Of a stretch of 64,000 bases of DNA, positions 1 through 12,545 are shown piece by piece; the stretch's first letter is position 1, and each line of letters begins with the position of its first letter. The stretch comes from Sinonovacula constricta. Lineage: Eukaryota; Mollusca; Bivalvia; Cardiida; Solecurtidae. The stretch is from contig CM017569.1 of assembly GCA_007844125.1 (NCBI GenBank), forward strand, positions 10,416,363-10,480,362, written 5' to 3'. The notes beneath the pieces were generated by a model. That model was not told where the DNA came from and made no database searches. It saw only the letters and a list, made by a program, of their open reading frames with translations. A program made the position numbers and the translations under genes.

Positions 1-724
1 TGCCACATCCAATTTCTGTTAAATGCACATTTTGTTGTATTTCGTTGTAATAAATTTACACCATTTTGTTTCGATCACTCGAAATATCAATTTACAAAAT
101 ACAAGGATTGAGGGATAAATAATCAGAACGCATGTCCTCTTGTACTTCAGTTAAAATGCAACGTATAAGGAAATGTTGTTAGGTCTTTTAAACGAAGAAA
201 ACAACTTGAGATTTTTTTAGGTAAACGTCAGCGGGATTTCTCATTTTAAGAAACTCTTAAAACTGAAGCTGCGAATGGTTAATAAGTTCAAAAGCTTGTT
301 TTGATTTCGTTCATGTTTCAATACATGGACAGCTCACCATAACAAATTGTATTATTAAAATCCACGAAAACAAAAGGTAAAGAAAAATTTCTAAAGGTTT
401 TGTACAAAGAAATCACCGAAGCCGTTATATTAGTGTATACTGTGCATAACTCGAAATCACAAATAGCTCGTAGGTACTAGACAATGCTGAGTGATAAGTC
501 AGTTGAGTACTTACTACATCAAATACCACATTTTTAAGGATTAGATTCCTGTCATCTATGACCCTGTTTATATGGATACTGGATAAATTACTTAATTCAT
601 TTTTCCTTTTCTACAACATGTTGTTGCTTCAAGAAGCACACAGACCTAATGGCATTGGTCATGTGTCTAAGACTCATGTATAAATGCGTACAGTAAAGCT
701 TCCCGTTGACACAGCACTTAATCA

Positions 725-840
725 GACTGTAAATGGAAGCTTGATTTGCCTTGGGATTATCACCAAAATGGCCAACATCGGAAGCTGTACTGTCACTTTT
801 CGACATTGTTTCCATGACTACCCATCGATTGTAAAAATGG
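725..840 (+). repeat. Diverged repeat pair R2, copy 1
   Basis: CTGTAAATGGAAGCTTGATT, TTGCCTTGGGAT, ATCGGAAGCTGTACTGTCA and TTCCATGACTACCCATCG align in order with 3,075-3,190. Confidence 0.65.
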
Positions 841-1194
841 GCAGAGGATCATGAACTGGCAGTGCAGCGTTGTATACTTATTTATCACATTTTGTTCCTG
901 TGCATTGACAGCAAGATAATTAAATCTCGCAATGACCGTACGTGCCAAGTCAATGTCTACGTCTATGTACAGAGATATTATCATAGGCTGCATGCAACAC
1001 AAAATTAATTGAAGATCAGAAATACTTTCATGCAATAACAATTTATTTAAGTAGTGTTTTGTAAAATGTACATGTAAACTTTTATTTTTTTTCAAATACT
1101 TTGATATGTAAAATAAAGGGTTTCTATTGAATCCATTTTTCTAAGAACATGAGTGTAATAGCCATTTCCGATGCAAAATCCTTTCTTTAATAAG

Positions 1195-1385
1195 GAAATA
1201 TGTCATCATGTAAGCATTGTAACATAATCCAAATTTGAAAAAAGCACAGAATAAGGGTATTCACACGCACGCAAGATGTAAAAGTAGGAACAAATCTTTG
1301 ATGAGTCATTAAAAAAAAGAGCAAACAAAGCAGTTACCGCTTTGGAACGGTAAGTTGGCAAAAAGGACCGACTGGGGTTAAAAAA
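1195..1385 (+). repeat. Dispersed repeat family R1, copy 1
   Basis: Contains GTATTCACACGCACGCAAGA, TGTAAAAGTAGGAACAAATC, GAGTCATTAAA, GAGCAAAC, AGTTACCGCTTTGGAACGGT and GGACCGACTGGGG in order. The same series occurs near 55.0 kb, and inverted near 61.6 kb. Confidence 0.75.
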
Positions 1386-2137
1386 TACGTCTTTATTAGA
1401 AAACTGAAGTCAAAATTGTTTTATAAACTCACTAATTCTCTAACACAATTAGTGCTCAAAGAACTGCATACATATTTATTCTGTAATTTTGTCTATATTC
1501 TTGAAATCTGTATGTATTTGAATTTTTAATAAATGTATATATTATGTAAAATATTAAATCAAGTCGTCGGTTAATGCGCCATTATAATTGTAAGGGCACG
1601 TTACGTGTGTATACATTGAATATCTCGGTACACAGAAGTAGTACACTATTTCTACTTGTAAGCTGTACTGTATCTGTTTATATATTGAACACTAACGTAC
1701 GATACTAGGCAAGTCATATAACACAACGTCTCACTGTTGATTTATTTTAGGTCTTTGTTCGGCAAACGATGGTCTGAAATTTGATCATCTAAATACTTGG
1801 ATATTGTACGGTTGTCTGGTTTTGTTTTGCGCAAATGTCCTTCGTAATTAGACGACAAGAGTTCCGTTTTACACATGGTCTAAATAGGATCTTATTGAGT
1901 ATTTTCGTCTATTTCTAGCCAGTATTAATTGTCCTGTCAAATATGGAATTTGTAGGTGCCTTCATTTGCTTTTTAATCTTTTGTGTCATTGATATGATTG
2001 TTTTATTCTTTTTGAGGTGCAGTATTAGTTCAAATATTGACCTTCTTTTTATTTCCTTTTTTGTTGCATCGCAGGGATATAATTATGATCACATAAGTGA
2101 TGCTGACCTTTCATTGGTGGAGATAATTTCATGTGTC

Positions 2138-2240
2138 TAAATAGAACCACCGGCAGACAGCTGAAAGACCTTGCAGATAAAAGTTCTCGCCTCGGCGGGC
2201 ACACGAACCCATGCAGTCGGGGGCTGAGGAGTAACGTGTA
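2138..2240 (-). mobile_element. tRNA-derived SINE remnant, family 1
   Basis: Minus strand: a B-box-like GGGTTCGTGTGCCCG is followed by GGCGAGAACTTTTATCTGCA, AGGTCTTTCAGCTG and GCCGGTGGTTC. The same order occurs at 33.9 kb, 37.75 kb and 53.65 kb. The 5' tRNA part is degraded. Confidence 0.7.
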
Positions 2241-3074
2241 ACATCTTGGTTTAATTTTTCTGGTGTAATATTAGGCAGTTTTATTTGCATAATATTATTG
2301 CTAATAAACATATTTTTTCAGTGTTTTTAGTGCAGTTTCAATTATTTTACTTTTAGTGACATGGTGTTTAGCTGTGCTTGCTTCCACCCCATCAGTATTT
2401 GGCGCTATATAAGTCTGTGGAAATATGTGATAATCTATTTCATGTTAAAACACGGGTGTTTCAGATTTGTGTTGCTTGTTCGGCTTAATTTGATAACAGA
2501 AAAGATATCGTAATGCTAAATTAAACGCTTGAGAGTTCATTTAATCTAAATTTCAAGTCTCAGAACAGCTAAAAAAAACACATACCACGCGAATGAACAA
2601 TTAGCCGGCTTCCTTTATCATAATTGCTGCTGAATTAAAAAGCATCCAATGTGTGTGCATCAGTTACACTGCATTTTTCAAGATGTGCTATGCTGATATG
2701 TACGGCGCAGCCACAATCTTGTAATTAAAGAACATTATCTCACCACATCATCTTCCACAAATGGATTGAATTCCATAGCAAATAGATGAAAATCTTTTTT
2801 AAAACAACTTCGTCTAAGCTTAAGCGTAGGCACATGTAAAACACGACCACTCCATCTGCATTTCATTTTTAAGTTTTGCGTTACTAACAAGCCCACCAGT
2901 TTACTTGGACTACTGTATATTACAGCAATCGATTCTCATTTACCCACCCGCTACCACAACGCGTTTGCTTCCAGGGACTCACAGACCAAATTGTCTTTGT
3001 CTTAAAGTCGCGCATTAATAAATGATGAACATTAACCTCGATAGTTGACCTAGAACCTCATTAAGAAATAACGG

Positions 3075-3195
3075 GCTGTAAATGGAAGTTAGATTTTCCT
3101 TGAGAACATCAACAAATGATCGTTATTAGGAACTATATTGTCATACTATGACTTGGTGTCCATGACAAATGACCGATGGTCAGGAAAGGATATAA
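3075..3195 (+). repeat. Diverged repeat pair R2, copy 2
   Basis: CTGTAAATGGAAGTTAGATT, TTCCTTGAGAACATCA, TTAGGAACTATATTGTCA and GTCCATGACAAATGACCGATGG. It matches the 725-840 copy with substitutions and small gaps. Confidence 0.65.
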
Positions 3196-4384
3196 TAGGA
3201 TCACGATATTACGGCCTTCTCAAAGTCAGCCTTCCCATTTAAGTAAAGAGTGAGACGATAATTTTATTATTTTCGGTACATTGTTTGTGTTATCTTGTGA
3301 ATGTTAAAACCAAAAGCTTAAAATGTAAAATGTATATATTAATGTAATTAAAACATGTTAGGAAACCGCCCATTCTGTCCATTATGAAGTATTCTGCCTA
3401 AATGTGTATTACGTTTACTTTTACAGACAAATAAACATGTCAAAATTATAGTTTATTGAAAATATCAGACATCCAAAATAATGACCTAAACATAAGACTC
3501 TATGCATCAGATTGGGTGTCACTTTCCATTTTCTTGTTTTGAAACATTATTATACTAAATAAATAGTAAAAATGCCCTTTTGCAAAAAGAAAAAAATAAC
3601 AAGAAAGGCTTATGCTTCATTAAGATAAAACATACAAAGGATTTATACTTATTATATGAGAAATGACTTCAGGCTTCCAGTAACAGTAATAAAACAGGCT
3701 ACATTGGCATACATTTTTTTCCTTCTTTGGGAGATGTCGGGTTTATTATGTATATGTTACCACTGTTCTTTATTATTTACAATGCCTTGGTACGACTAAC
3801 TAGTAAGACAAATAGTTGGGCAATAGTTTGCACTAACACAACACTAACAGAATTTTAATAGAATATTTAAGAACATGTTTAAGTTTTTACAAAGTTGGTT
3901 GATGTTTTCGTTAAGAATGTGTGAAATGTATTTTAATGATTGTAACTCAACTGTGATTCTGCTAAGTATTGATTGCTGAGGCTTTGAGAAATGATAGTGG
4001 ATCCTGATTAACAATTACGTATCTGCACATTTTCTGCAGAGTTTCTAAAGAAAACCATGTTACTTTTGTATATAATTATAATTACACAGCGGTAAGAACA
4101 CATATAACAGTTTATTCTCACGGAAATACCGAATGAGTACTATTTTATTATACTCTGGTCTCTGTTACTTCTATAGGGACAATGCTGTCTGAAATCTGAC
4201 TGAGACAAGACTGAGGTAATAACTTACTTATGTCATTCCAATCCAGGCATGACTCTTGAATGGAGCAGAAAACAAATAATGGACATTTTTACTTTCATCC
4301 AATTTTTGTTTTATTTCTAGTTTTATCATATGTGGAACATAGTCTTATCTTTTTACGGATGGCGGCGTATTTGTTCTATGATTT

Positions 4385-4656
4385 CATATCTGTGAAAATT
4401 TTGATAGGACCTTTTCTTATTTACCTATTCATAATCACAACAGTGTTACTTGTGCAGTGTGGTGGTCGTAAAAAATATCCCCGTGCATGTGATCTATGTT
4501 GTCATCTAATTCATCCTATCAGGATTGTTACGTATATTTTCTTTTTGACAAACCTTGGTCTTAGGTTTACCTTGTATGGCTTTGTCTACAGGTAGATTAA
4601 ATTTAAATATCTGTGGAAATTTTGATAGGACCTTTTTTATTTACCTATTATAAAAA
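4385..4656 (+). repeat. 45-base direct repeat pair
   Basis: TCTGTG(A/G)AAATTTTGATAGG followed by ACCTTTT.TTATTTACCTAT occurs at about 4390 and again at 4610, with three or so differences. The first copy lies inside an otherwise unremarkable 111-codon ORF. Confidence 0.8.
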
Positions 4657-7600
4657 TGCAATATAATTATTGGAATACGTGTGTTGGTGACAGTTTTATT
4701 TCAAAGCTTATGGCAGTGGTAATCAGTCGGTCTGGGAATGTCCTTTGTCAGTTTCAGCAGAGTCCCGATAATAGGAGCTGATCAAGTCCAACATTATATT
4801 GTATCTTCAAGAAGGACACAGTTTTTTGTGTACATGTTTTTTGTTCAGCTGAACTAAATACAATATATGTATAATGCAAAATTACACCCTAAAGGCGTCT
4901 TTGGTGCAAACAAAATGTTCCAGCTATGTTTAAATCTAACTGAACAATGAACAATATTGTGGCTTGATCCGTGTTAAAACAAAGATTCTTCATGTTTGTT
5001 ATTAGTTTGATACATTGGAACTATATGGGGTATATAGATGCATACATATCCATATTTCCTGTTTCCTATTTTTCTATAGCTTACTAATTTGATTAAATGT
5101 ACAATATGTTATCATGTACAAACAGGATTTGTCGTCGTTATTAAACACTTGCACGCGACAAGAAACCAGTATTTTGTTACAAAAGGAAAAGTAGTTTTTA
5201 GGAATTTGTTTACATCATATAAGCATTTATACAATTTTCTAATAAATATATTAATACAAGTTGATTTAAAGAAATTTATATTAGCGAGCCGAAATCATAA
5301 TAAAACTAAGGTTTTAGAGGTCTATAAAAGGACTGAACAAAATTTCTTCTCAGAATAAAAAGTATGGAATTTGCAGACTATGCAAATAAGGAACAGTTGT
5401 TATTATGCGAAAATTGGCATTCGCCTTTTTAGGTCTAAATTTATGTCTTCTGTGTGTTGCATCACGCAACAAAAAATATGCCAATACATATTCATAATGA
5501 AGCGTCTGGTTTATTCTCATCAATATTTCAAATGTTGAATTCTCTCGTCTCACATTAAATAACGAAGTAATGCGATTATATTTATATGGTACACAAGAGT
5601 AAGCTATTATCTAGAAAATTTACTGTTTTCTATATGAAATAAATGTCATTATTCTACATGTTCCTTAAATCGTATCGAGAATTGAAAGTGCTTAGGAATC
5701 TGTGCTTATGATATACTTCCTATGACATATTTAATTTTTGATACGTTTCTTTAAGAATGCGTCGACACGAGTTTGGTCATTATAGGGATGTCCTTCTACT
5801 GTTGGTAGTGGTAAATCCCAGAAAATGTCTATCCTTATAATAAGCGTCGCCTTTATGTGAGACTAATATTCTATCTCATACTGAATATTGAACAGCAGTT
5901 TCTCTTTTACCTTTGTAAAATAAATCCGGTAACAGACCATGAGAGCCGTTTAACTAATATACAATTTTATATGCATCTATGGAAATATTTATTTGAACTA
6001 ACACATGTTTAGTCATTACGTTTAAAATTTGGCAGGTGAGGTTTTTTTTAGATTAAATTTTATAGTAGTTGCTTAATCGAAAACAGTTTTGAATTGATTG
6101 CAAACGTGCTATGTATGATATGTTATGGACTGCTGAATAATGGTAAAGAAAGTCTATTTTGCGAATGTTGATTTTAGAACCTGATACTACGGGTCTAAAT
6201 ATGGGAAATATCTACCACCGTACTAGACTTGTACAATATGGTCATCATTAATTTTCTTTAACGATGTTGCTTTTCTTTGTTAAATGATTTTTTCAACATT
6301 TTAAACATTTAAAGTTAATTTAGTTTTTTATACTAGGTTTAGCTTTGGGATTCGGTCTTTGTGGATATTTTGTTGGATTTTCTTCAATATCAACAGCACA
6401 TCAGTGTATCTTTGAATAACGTAAGTTTTACAGTGAAGCATCTTAGACTTATTTTGCTGATATAAGATCTGCTTATGCACCATATGTAGGCAGTTATGTC
6501 GGCATACATCTAAGCTTATATCGGGAATTGTGTTGTTTTTACCTCACGGCCACTACACTTCTTTGGCAACTAGTGTCGATCAGTGTTTATAGCAAATAAA
6601 ATGTATGCATATTTCACTATACAGGCTTTTGTATGGAGGCACAGGAGTCGAAGAAATAAGAAAAGTTGACGCTCTTTCCAAAAATTGCTGTGAGAGTATA
6701 AACAAGTAGATTCTTGACTGCTTTGATCTAAGGTTTCATTCATATATCCTTGCATAGATAGAATATTCCCAATATTTATGTATGTTACCTCCATTTTCTA
6801 ATCTGCAAAGACTCATAAACAGTGATAAGGTTAAACATGTGTATTTTTCTTGTGTATTCAACTTTATTAATTTATTTGTTAAATAGTACACATTGTGTAA
6901 TAATGGTCCTAAGCGTTCTTTCTTTCTAATATATGAATAAGCAAGGTCTTCTGGTACAAAAGAGATAACGTTGATAAATGTGAGATTTAGATAAGAGATA
7001 CATGCTTGTAATGACATGTGGGATGAGTTTTGTCACTTATAGCCTAGATGGAGGAGATTAATAAACAAACCTCTTCTGGTAATAATATTTTATTCAGTTG
7101 TGTTAGAATAAATACGATCCAGACTATCCGATACCACACTCAATGCATTGTCTTTTATCCGGGTAGGATATATAATATTGAGTGGCTGTACTAATAGCAA
7201 AGGAAAATTATTTGGAACATTTTGTACTTTTAACTTATTTTTTATTTTATTGTTTTTTGTTATCTAAAACAATGCACGATAGATGACATATATGGTTGTA
7301 ATCAATCAGATAGGACACCTAATTATAATATCCCAAACGTATCTTATCAACGGTTTAACTTCATTACGATTAACACTTATTGCTTTAAACATGTTACTAT
7401 GTGTAACAAAAGTTTAAGTTGCTTCCATAATAATACATTGTGTTCGTAAAAATGCGAGAAATGCATTGTTTATATGCGTAAAGTCTGTGCAAGCAAGAAT
7501 GAAACAGAATGGAATAAACTTTAAAGTAAGCACACAAACTGACCATTGCAACAACGTGTACTAAAGTCAACATAAATTGTCCTTAGGTTAACTTCTCATG

Positions 7601-9039
7601 ATATCCCATCACAGTAATAACAACTAATGGCGGAAACATTTATGCTGGCCGACAGACAAATGAAAGCCATTTAAGACAATGACGCACACGGCAAATAATG
7701 AACTGGACGTAATTGTACTTTTTATTTTTCTAGATAATGATTTCTTTAAACTCTTAAATAAGACATTGTCTAGACGGATAGGTGTTTTAGCACGCTACAG
7801 GATGAAATAGTTCCACTAAGCCAAATAATGTTGATCCGAATCTCTTCACTGAGATTCCCCTATTTAACCACCTATTTGCTGCTTAGTGTCTTTGGTCACA
7901 AAATTGTTCTATACTCATTACTAGAAGTTGAACGTTTGTTTTAAATTATTTTTAAGCGATAGTAATTGTTGAACGTGTAATTTAAGTAGTTTAATAAATA
8001 ATTTATTAATTCAATTTAATAATTCAGTTTTATTTATAATATCTCTTTCCAAACTAGTACAATTACTTTATTATTAAACTTGTTAAATATAGAAACAAAA
8101 TTAAGGTTTATAGTTATTATTAGTTGTAAAAATATTTGGATATGTCTAGTTCAAGATATGGTTTTGTGTTTTGTGCATGACAGTACTTTCGTCCTTAAAT
8201 AAACCTCATTAATCAGTACAAACTCACTCTCGATTTTCAACAATCCTTAGCCAACGCCGCGATTTAGTATTACAAATAAATACGACCTAAGTACACACTT
8301 AAATGTTCCTTTATATCTTTAAAATATCAACCCCTTCGTTAATATGAGAAACAAATAATGTATATACAAGATACAGTTACAAGTAATACATAATGTTTTT
8401 TTTTTTGTAATTTACATATTTTCGTCTTTTTACCAGATAGTGTATATCTATAGATGTTCAACCTACATCTAAATTGGTTTCTTGTTTGAATAGTTGTGTC
8501 AAGTTATGAATGCGCATAATTTTAGTTTTTAACGATTTTTATGGTTAGTTGCGAATAATACAAACAACAAATAATAAATCAATTCTATATCCAGTACACA
8601 AGTTGATTTACTGAATTTCTGAATTTATCATGCAGCAATGATAAGTTATTTGGTTCAAATGTTTTATTTAAATATGTAATAAAAATCGAGTTTATTGTTA
8701 AAATACGGATAAAACATCTAATGCATCAATCTCATATCCGTACAAAAATAATATCCTGAATTTAAAATGCAGCAATAACCTATGCACGCTACGGCTGAGG
8801 CAAATCGTGCGGATTTAGATCATACCCAGTTAGAGTTGTCTTCTACGCATCTAATGTGTTTTATGCTGCCAAGTCTGCATCAATTACCCTGGATATCTGG
8901 ATATCTCGGAATTTAGTAACTTTAATTATCGCAAAATCACGATGTAGGATAACCGGATCTGACATTTGTATAGGCTCGTGTTCTCCTCTAAAAATTGCTG
9001 CATATTGTATTTTGGTATTTCTCACTGACACCTATCATC

Positions 9040-9185
9040 AATGATGTCTAATTGCTGTACACCTTATATGCCTAACGATAGACACAGACGAACACAAACA
9101 GGCAGATCAAAGCAGGGATGTTGAATCATAATGGAAGGACATTACATTGCTGACTAGAGCTTTCAACGAGGAATGTCTTGTACTA
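9040..9185 (+). repeat. Diverged repeat R3, copy 1
   Basis: TGTCTAATTGCTGTACACCT, then GAACACAAACAGGCAGATCA and AAGCAGGGATG match the 11.95 kb copy. Confidence 0.5.
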
Positions 9186-10444
9186 TCGCATACAGAGTAT
9201 CATGCGCGTTTTTTTTATAAATTTACCATAGTTGTTCCCAATTTGTCCCAGTTAAAACTTTTCATTGAGAAAAACCCATCGTCGCATATCAAAATCTTGA
9301 TAAACGCGTTTTAATGAATGTTGATAACAAATTTTGCTTATAATGTGTCGTCATGAATCGTAATTCTATATATCCGTCATCACAATACAAAGTTGATATG
9401 CAAGAGTGCAATGTGATTATAGTTGTCTGGCGTGTTTGAAGCATTGCAATCAGTCAATGTTGTATCGACAAGGTTTCTTCAAGGACCTCTTTGAAGACAG
9501 GAACGTATTAAAATGACTAACATTGTTTTTTTATCTGTAAGGAATGATGACGAAATCTAGCCATTTATTGATATTGTCATGCAATCGACAAAACTGGGTC
9601 TGCGTTTTGGTTGAGAATTAAATATGCATTTCCACAACACTGATTTTTGTTTCATTTGTAAATGATGCTTTTTGACGACATAAATAATATGAATCACTTT
9701 GAGATAATATACTTGAAAAATACATCTTTTAATTGTCAGATCTAAGTTTAGAAAAAATATGAGAGGCGATAATAAAACATTCACAATTTCCACAAAAGGG
9801 GCTCTGTTTTGAAATGAACAGACTTTTATTATGATAGGATCATATCACTTTAACAAGTAATTGCAAAAACTTACGGTCTTGTTTAGAAACAAAGTATCAC
9901 ATGTACTTAGGTTCAAAATGAAGATATTGGCAGCACTCCTTTGTTTGGTTGATAAGTGGAATTGTGTGTCCTTTCCTTTGTGGGATGTATTTCGAATATG
10001 GTTACCTTATGCACGTTATGAATTTATCCCCCTTTTTTACTTTCGAGAGCACTTCAAGCTCATGGCCATTCCGATGAGCACGTCAAGTACTATATAGAAT
10101 ACTTTTCACAGGAATTATGATGATGATACACATCTACATGTAGATAACAACATTCATTAAAAAGAAGAAAGCAAGGTAAAATAACCTTGCTTTTGATTAA
10201 ATATATTAACAGTTCGTATGCAAATCGTATGAAAACACATATATGTTTTTTGTACTTATTCCTTTCGATTGAATAGAAAATACGCTAAAACTGGCAAAGT
10301 CGTGACGTCCGTGCTTTTAAAAGCAACACAACAGAAGGACAAATGCTAAAAATAATTAAATTTAAAAGGCACATGGCCTAGAAATTCAGTCTCAGTTGTG
10401 AGTAAAATAAAAAGAGCTCTAACGCGGCGAGACTTTACATGAGA

Positions 10445-10480
10445 ATAGAGCAAACCCAACAGTAACTGTTTGAAGATTCT
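10445..10480 (+). repeat. Dispersed repeat family R1, short fragment
   Basis: GAGCAAACCCAACAGTAACTG matches the start of the R1 inner block at 55,068. Homology is lost on both sides. Confidence 0.45.
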
Positions 10481-11944
10481 ACAAAGGTATGTGTGATTAA
10501 TGATTAATTACTTATTTTTATTTACATCATTTTAATACAACATTATTGAAAACAATTTTAGAGTCATATCACAACACTCGTTCAACATTTGTCGGAATGA
10601 TGGTGCATTGATTTCACAAACGTTTGGAATCTATGCTAATGTGTGATAGTTATTCTCATGCAAGCGCGTGATCTTTGATTTAGGTCTAAACGGCGCAGAT
10701 TGATGTCTGCTGAGAATGGAATCACGGGCAAACAATGTAGACTTATGACTATTAATCATGACCTGTCTGTGTTATTTTTCTTGTATATTCTTTGGATTTT
10801 TCTAATTCTCTCAGAAGATGTAAACGAAAGAAACATACGATGATATGAAAAGCAACAAAGAGGGGATGCTTCATTTTTGAATAGGTTGAAATTCTATCCG
10901 TACTTGTAACCAGGTCAATGTTGCGCATCAAAATCGTGAAGCAACATAACGTGCCAGTGTTGCGCATAAAGCCTTGCCTGGGCTGTCCTTTCAAAATATT
11001 GATATATTTTGTTACAAAAACATCTATCATCGCAATAATTATTCCTAGACTATAAGAATATAATCTAAATCAATTTTGCGTTTGAAGAGTTGAAGCTGTG
11101 CTGTGCATATATAAGGCGTAGTGCCATGAGAAAACGTGGTAAATGACGTCGACGACTAATAGCGAACTTGAAATGATGTCACATATGACCCTTATTTTAA
11201 TGTCATTCAGTTGTAAAGAAACCTTCTTACATTATCAACGAATTATATGGGATATAGAAGAATTTTACCGTGAAATATTTACAGATATACGCACGGAAAA
11301 CTGAAATTATACACCAGGATATTAAGACAAATTTCAAAAAGTACCAGGCTTAAATTGGTGATCAAATACATTTTGGATTAGATATATTTCATGCTGACGC
11401 ATTGAGACTGTACATTATATAGTAATTTATACATAAAACGAAATCCAAAATATTGCAGTAACGATGTATAAAAGCAGCCAAATAAATATATTGTTTTGGT
11501 AGTCTGGCTAGGGTATTTTTACAGTGTCTGTAGTTGCAGTTTTATACCTTTGCAAATGATATAGGACAACGCCAATTAAACGTGCAACAGTACTGTTTAC
11601 TCTGGGTCACACAAATCGTGATTTTATCATTAGCAGTCGTGATTTAGCAACAATAGTAGCATTTTCTTGAACTGGAACGTTCCTCTATTTAAAATGGAAA
11701 AAACGCAACAAAAACTTGTCGGTAAGGCACCTTGTTTTCGATGGAACGACAAATATATGTTTTTTTCTAGAAAATGGTTACAATAGCAGGTAAATGTAAA
11801 ACATTAGATATAAAACTGGTGCAATCGCTTGTTTCTAGACTTATACAACAATAATCAGACTTGATTGTCTGGTATATAGTTATTATGCCCCCCCCCCCCA
11901 ACCCCTGGTTCTTACTGTTTATTCGCAGGTCTATCGAAACAATA

Positions 11945-12090
11945 CTGTCTGATTGCTGAGCCCCTTATGTCCCATCTGATATATACTGGTGAATACAGGG
12001 GAACATAGACAGGTCAAAGCAGGACGAGTGATCTTAAACAGTAAATATTATAAGGTCCTATGAGAACATCAATCAATACTGAATTTACAG
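11945..12090 (+). repeat. Diverged repeat R3, copy 2
   Basis: TGTCTGATTGCTGAGCCCCT, then GAACATAGACAGGTCAAAGC and AGGACGAG. The order and spacing are those of the 9.05 kb copy. Confidence 0.5.
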
Positions 12091-12329
12091 GTAGCACTAA
12101 TATGGCACTAATATGGAATATATATGTAACATTGACAGTGAAATAAGACAGTATACAAATGCCATATATTCTTATTAAGCAAAATAGAAGAAGAAAAACA
12201 TAGTTTTTTGATATTGGCAATCGGCAAAATGGAACTTCTTATTTTCTGATTATTTTTTCACATGCGAAACGTCGTAATAAAATTATCCCACAAGCATGAG
12301 ACAACTACCCCTGTATGTTGTTTTCAGAT

Positions 12330-12545
12330 CACGTTCTAACCGGATTGGAAACATTTATTGCAGAGTCGATATCTTGGTTGGTATTTCATTAAACCAAAAT
12401 CAGATTATCTTACAATGAATTCTGATCCTAGTCGGACACGTGTTTGTGAATGATTCAATTGTTATGGTTTGGTAAGGGCTCTATACTACTTGTAAACTTA
12501 TTATCAAGTTCATTTCACGGTTTCTAAGTAAGCCCTGGATATACA
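12330..12545 (+). repeat. Diverged repeat pair R4, copy 1
   Basis: GTTCTAACCGGATTGG, CATTTATTGCAGAG, CAGATTATCTTACAATGAAT, TGATCCTAGTCGGACACGTG, GTGAATGATTCAATTGTTAT and CTCTATACTA. It aligns over ~200 bases with 16,815-17,000. Confidence 0.65.

Noticed and set aside
9861..10097. ORF with WDVFRIWLPY, a faint resemblance to the SLC6 TM1 motif WRFPYL
   Set aside because: It lacks the GN before and the Gly-Gly after the motif, has no phase-1 donor, and is 7.5 kb from the next exon. It is probably chance.
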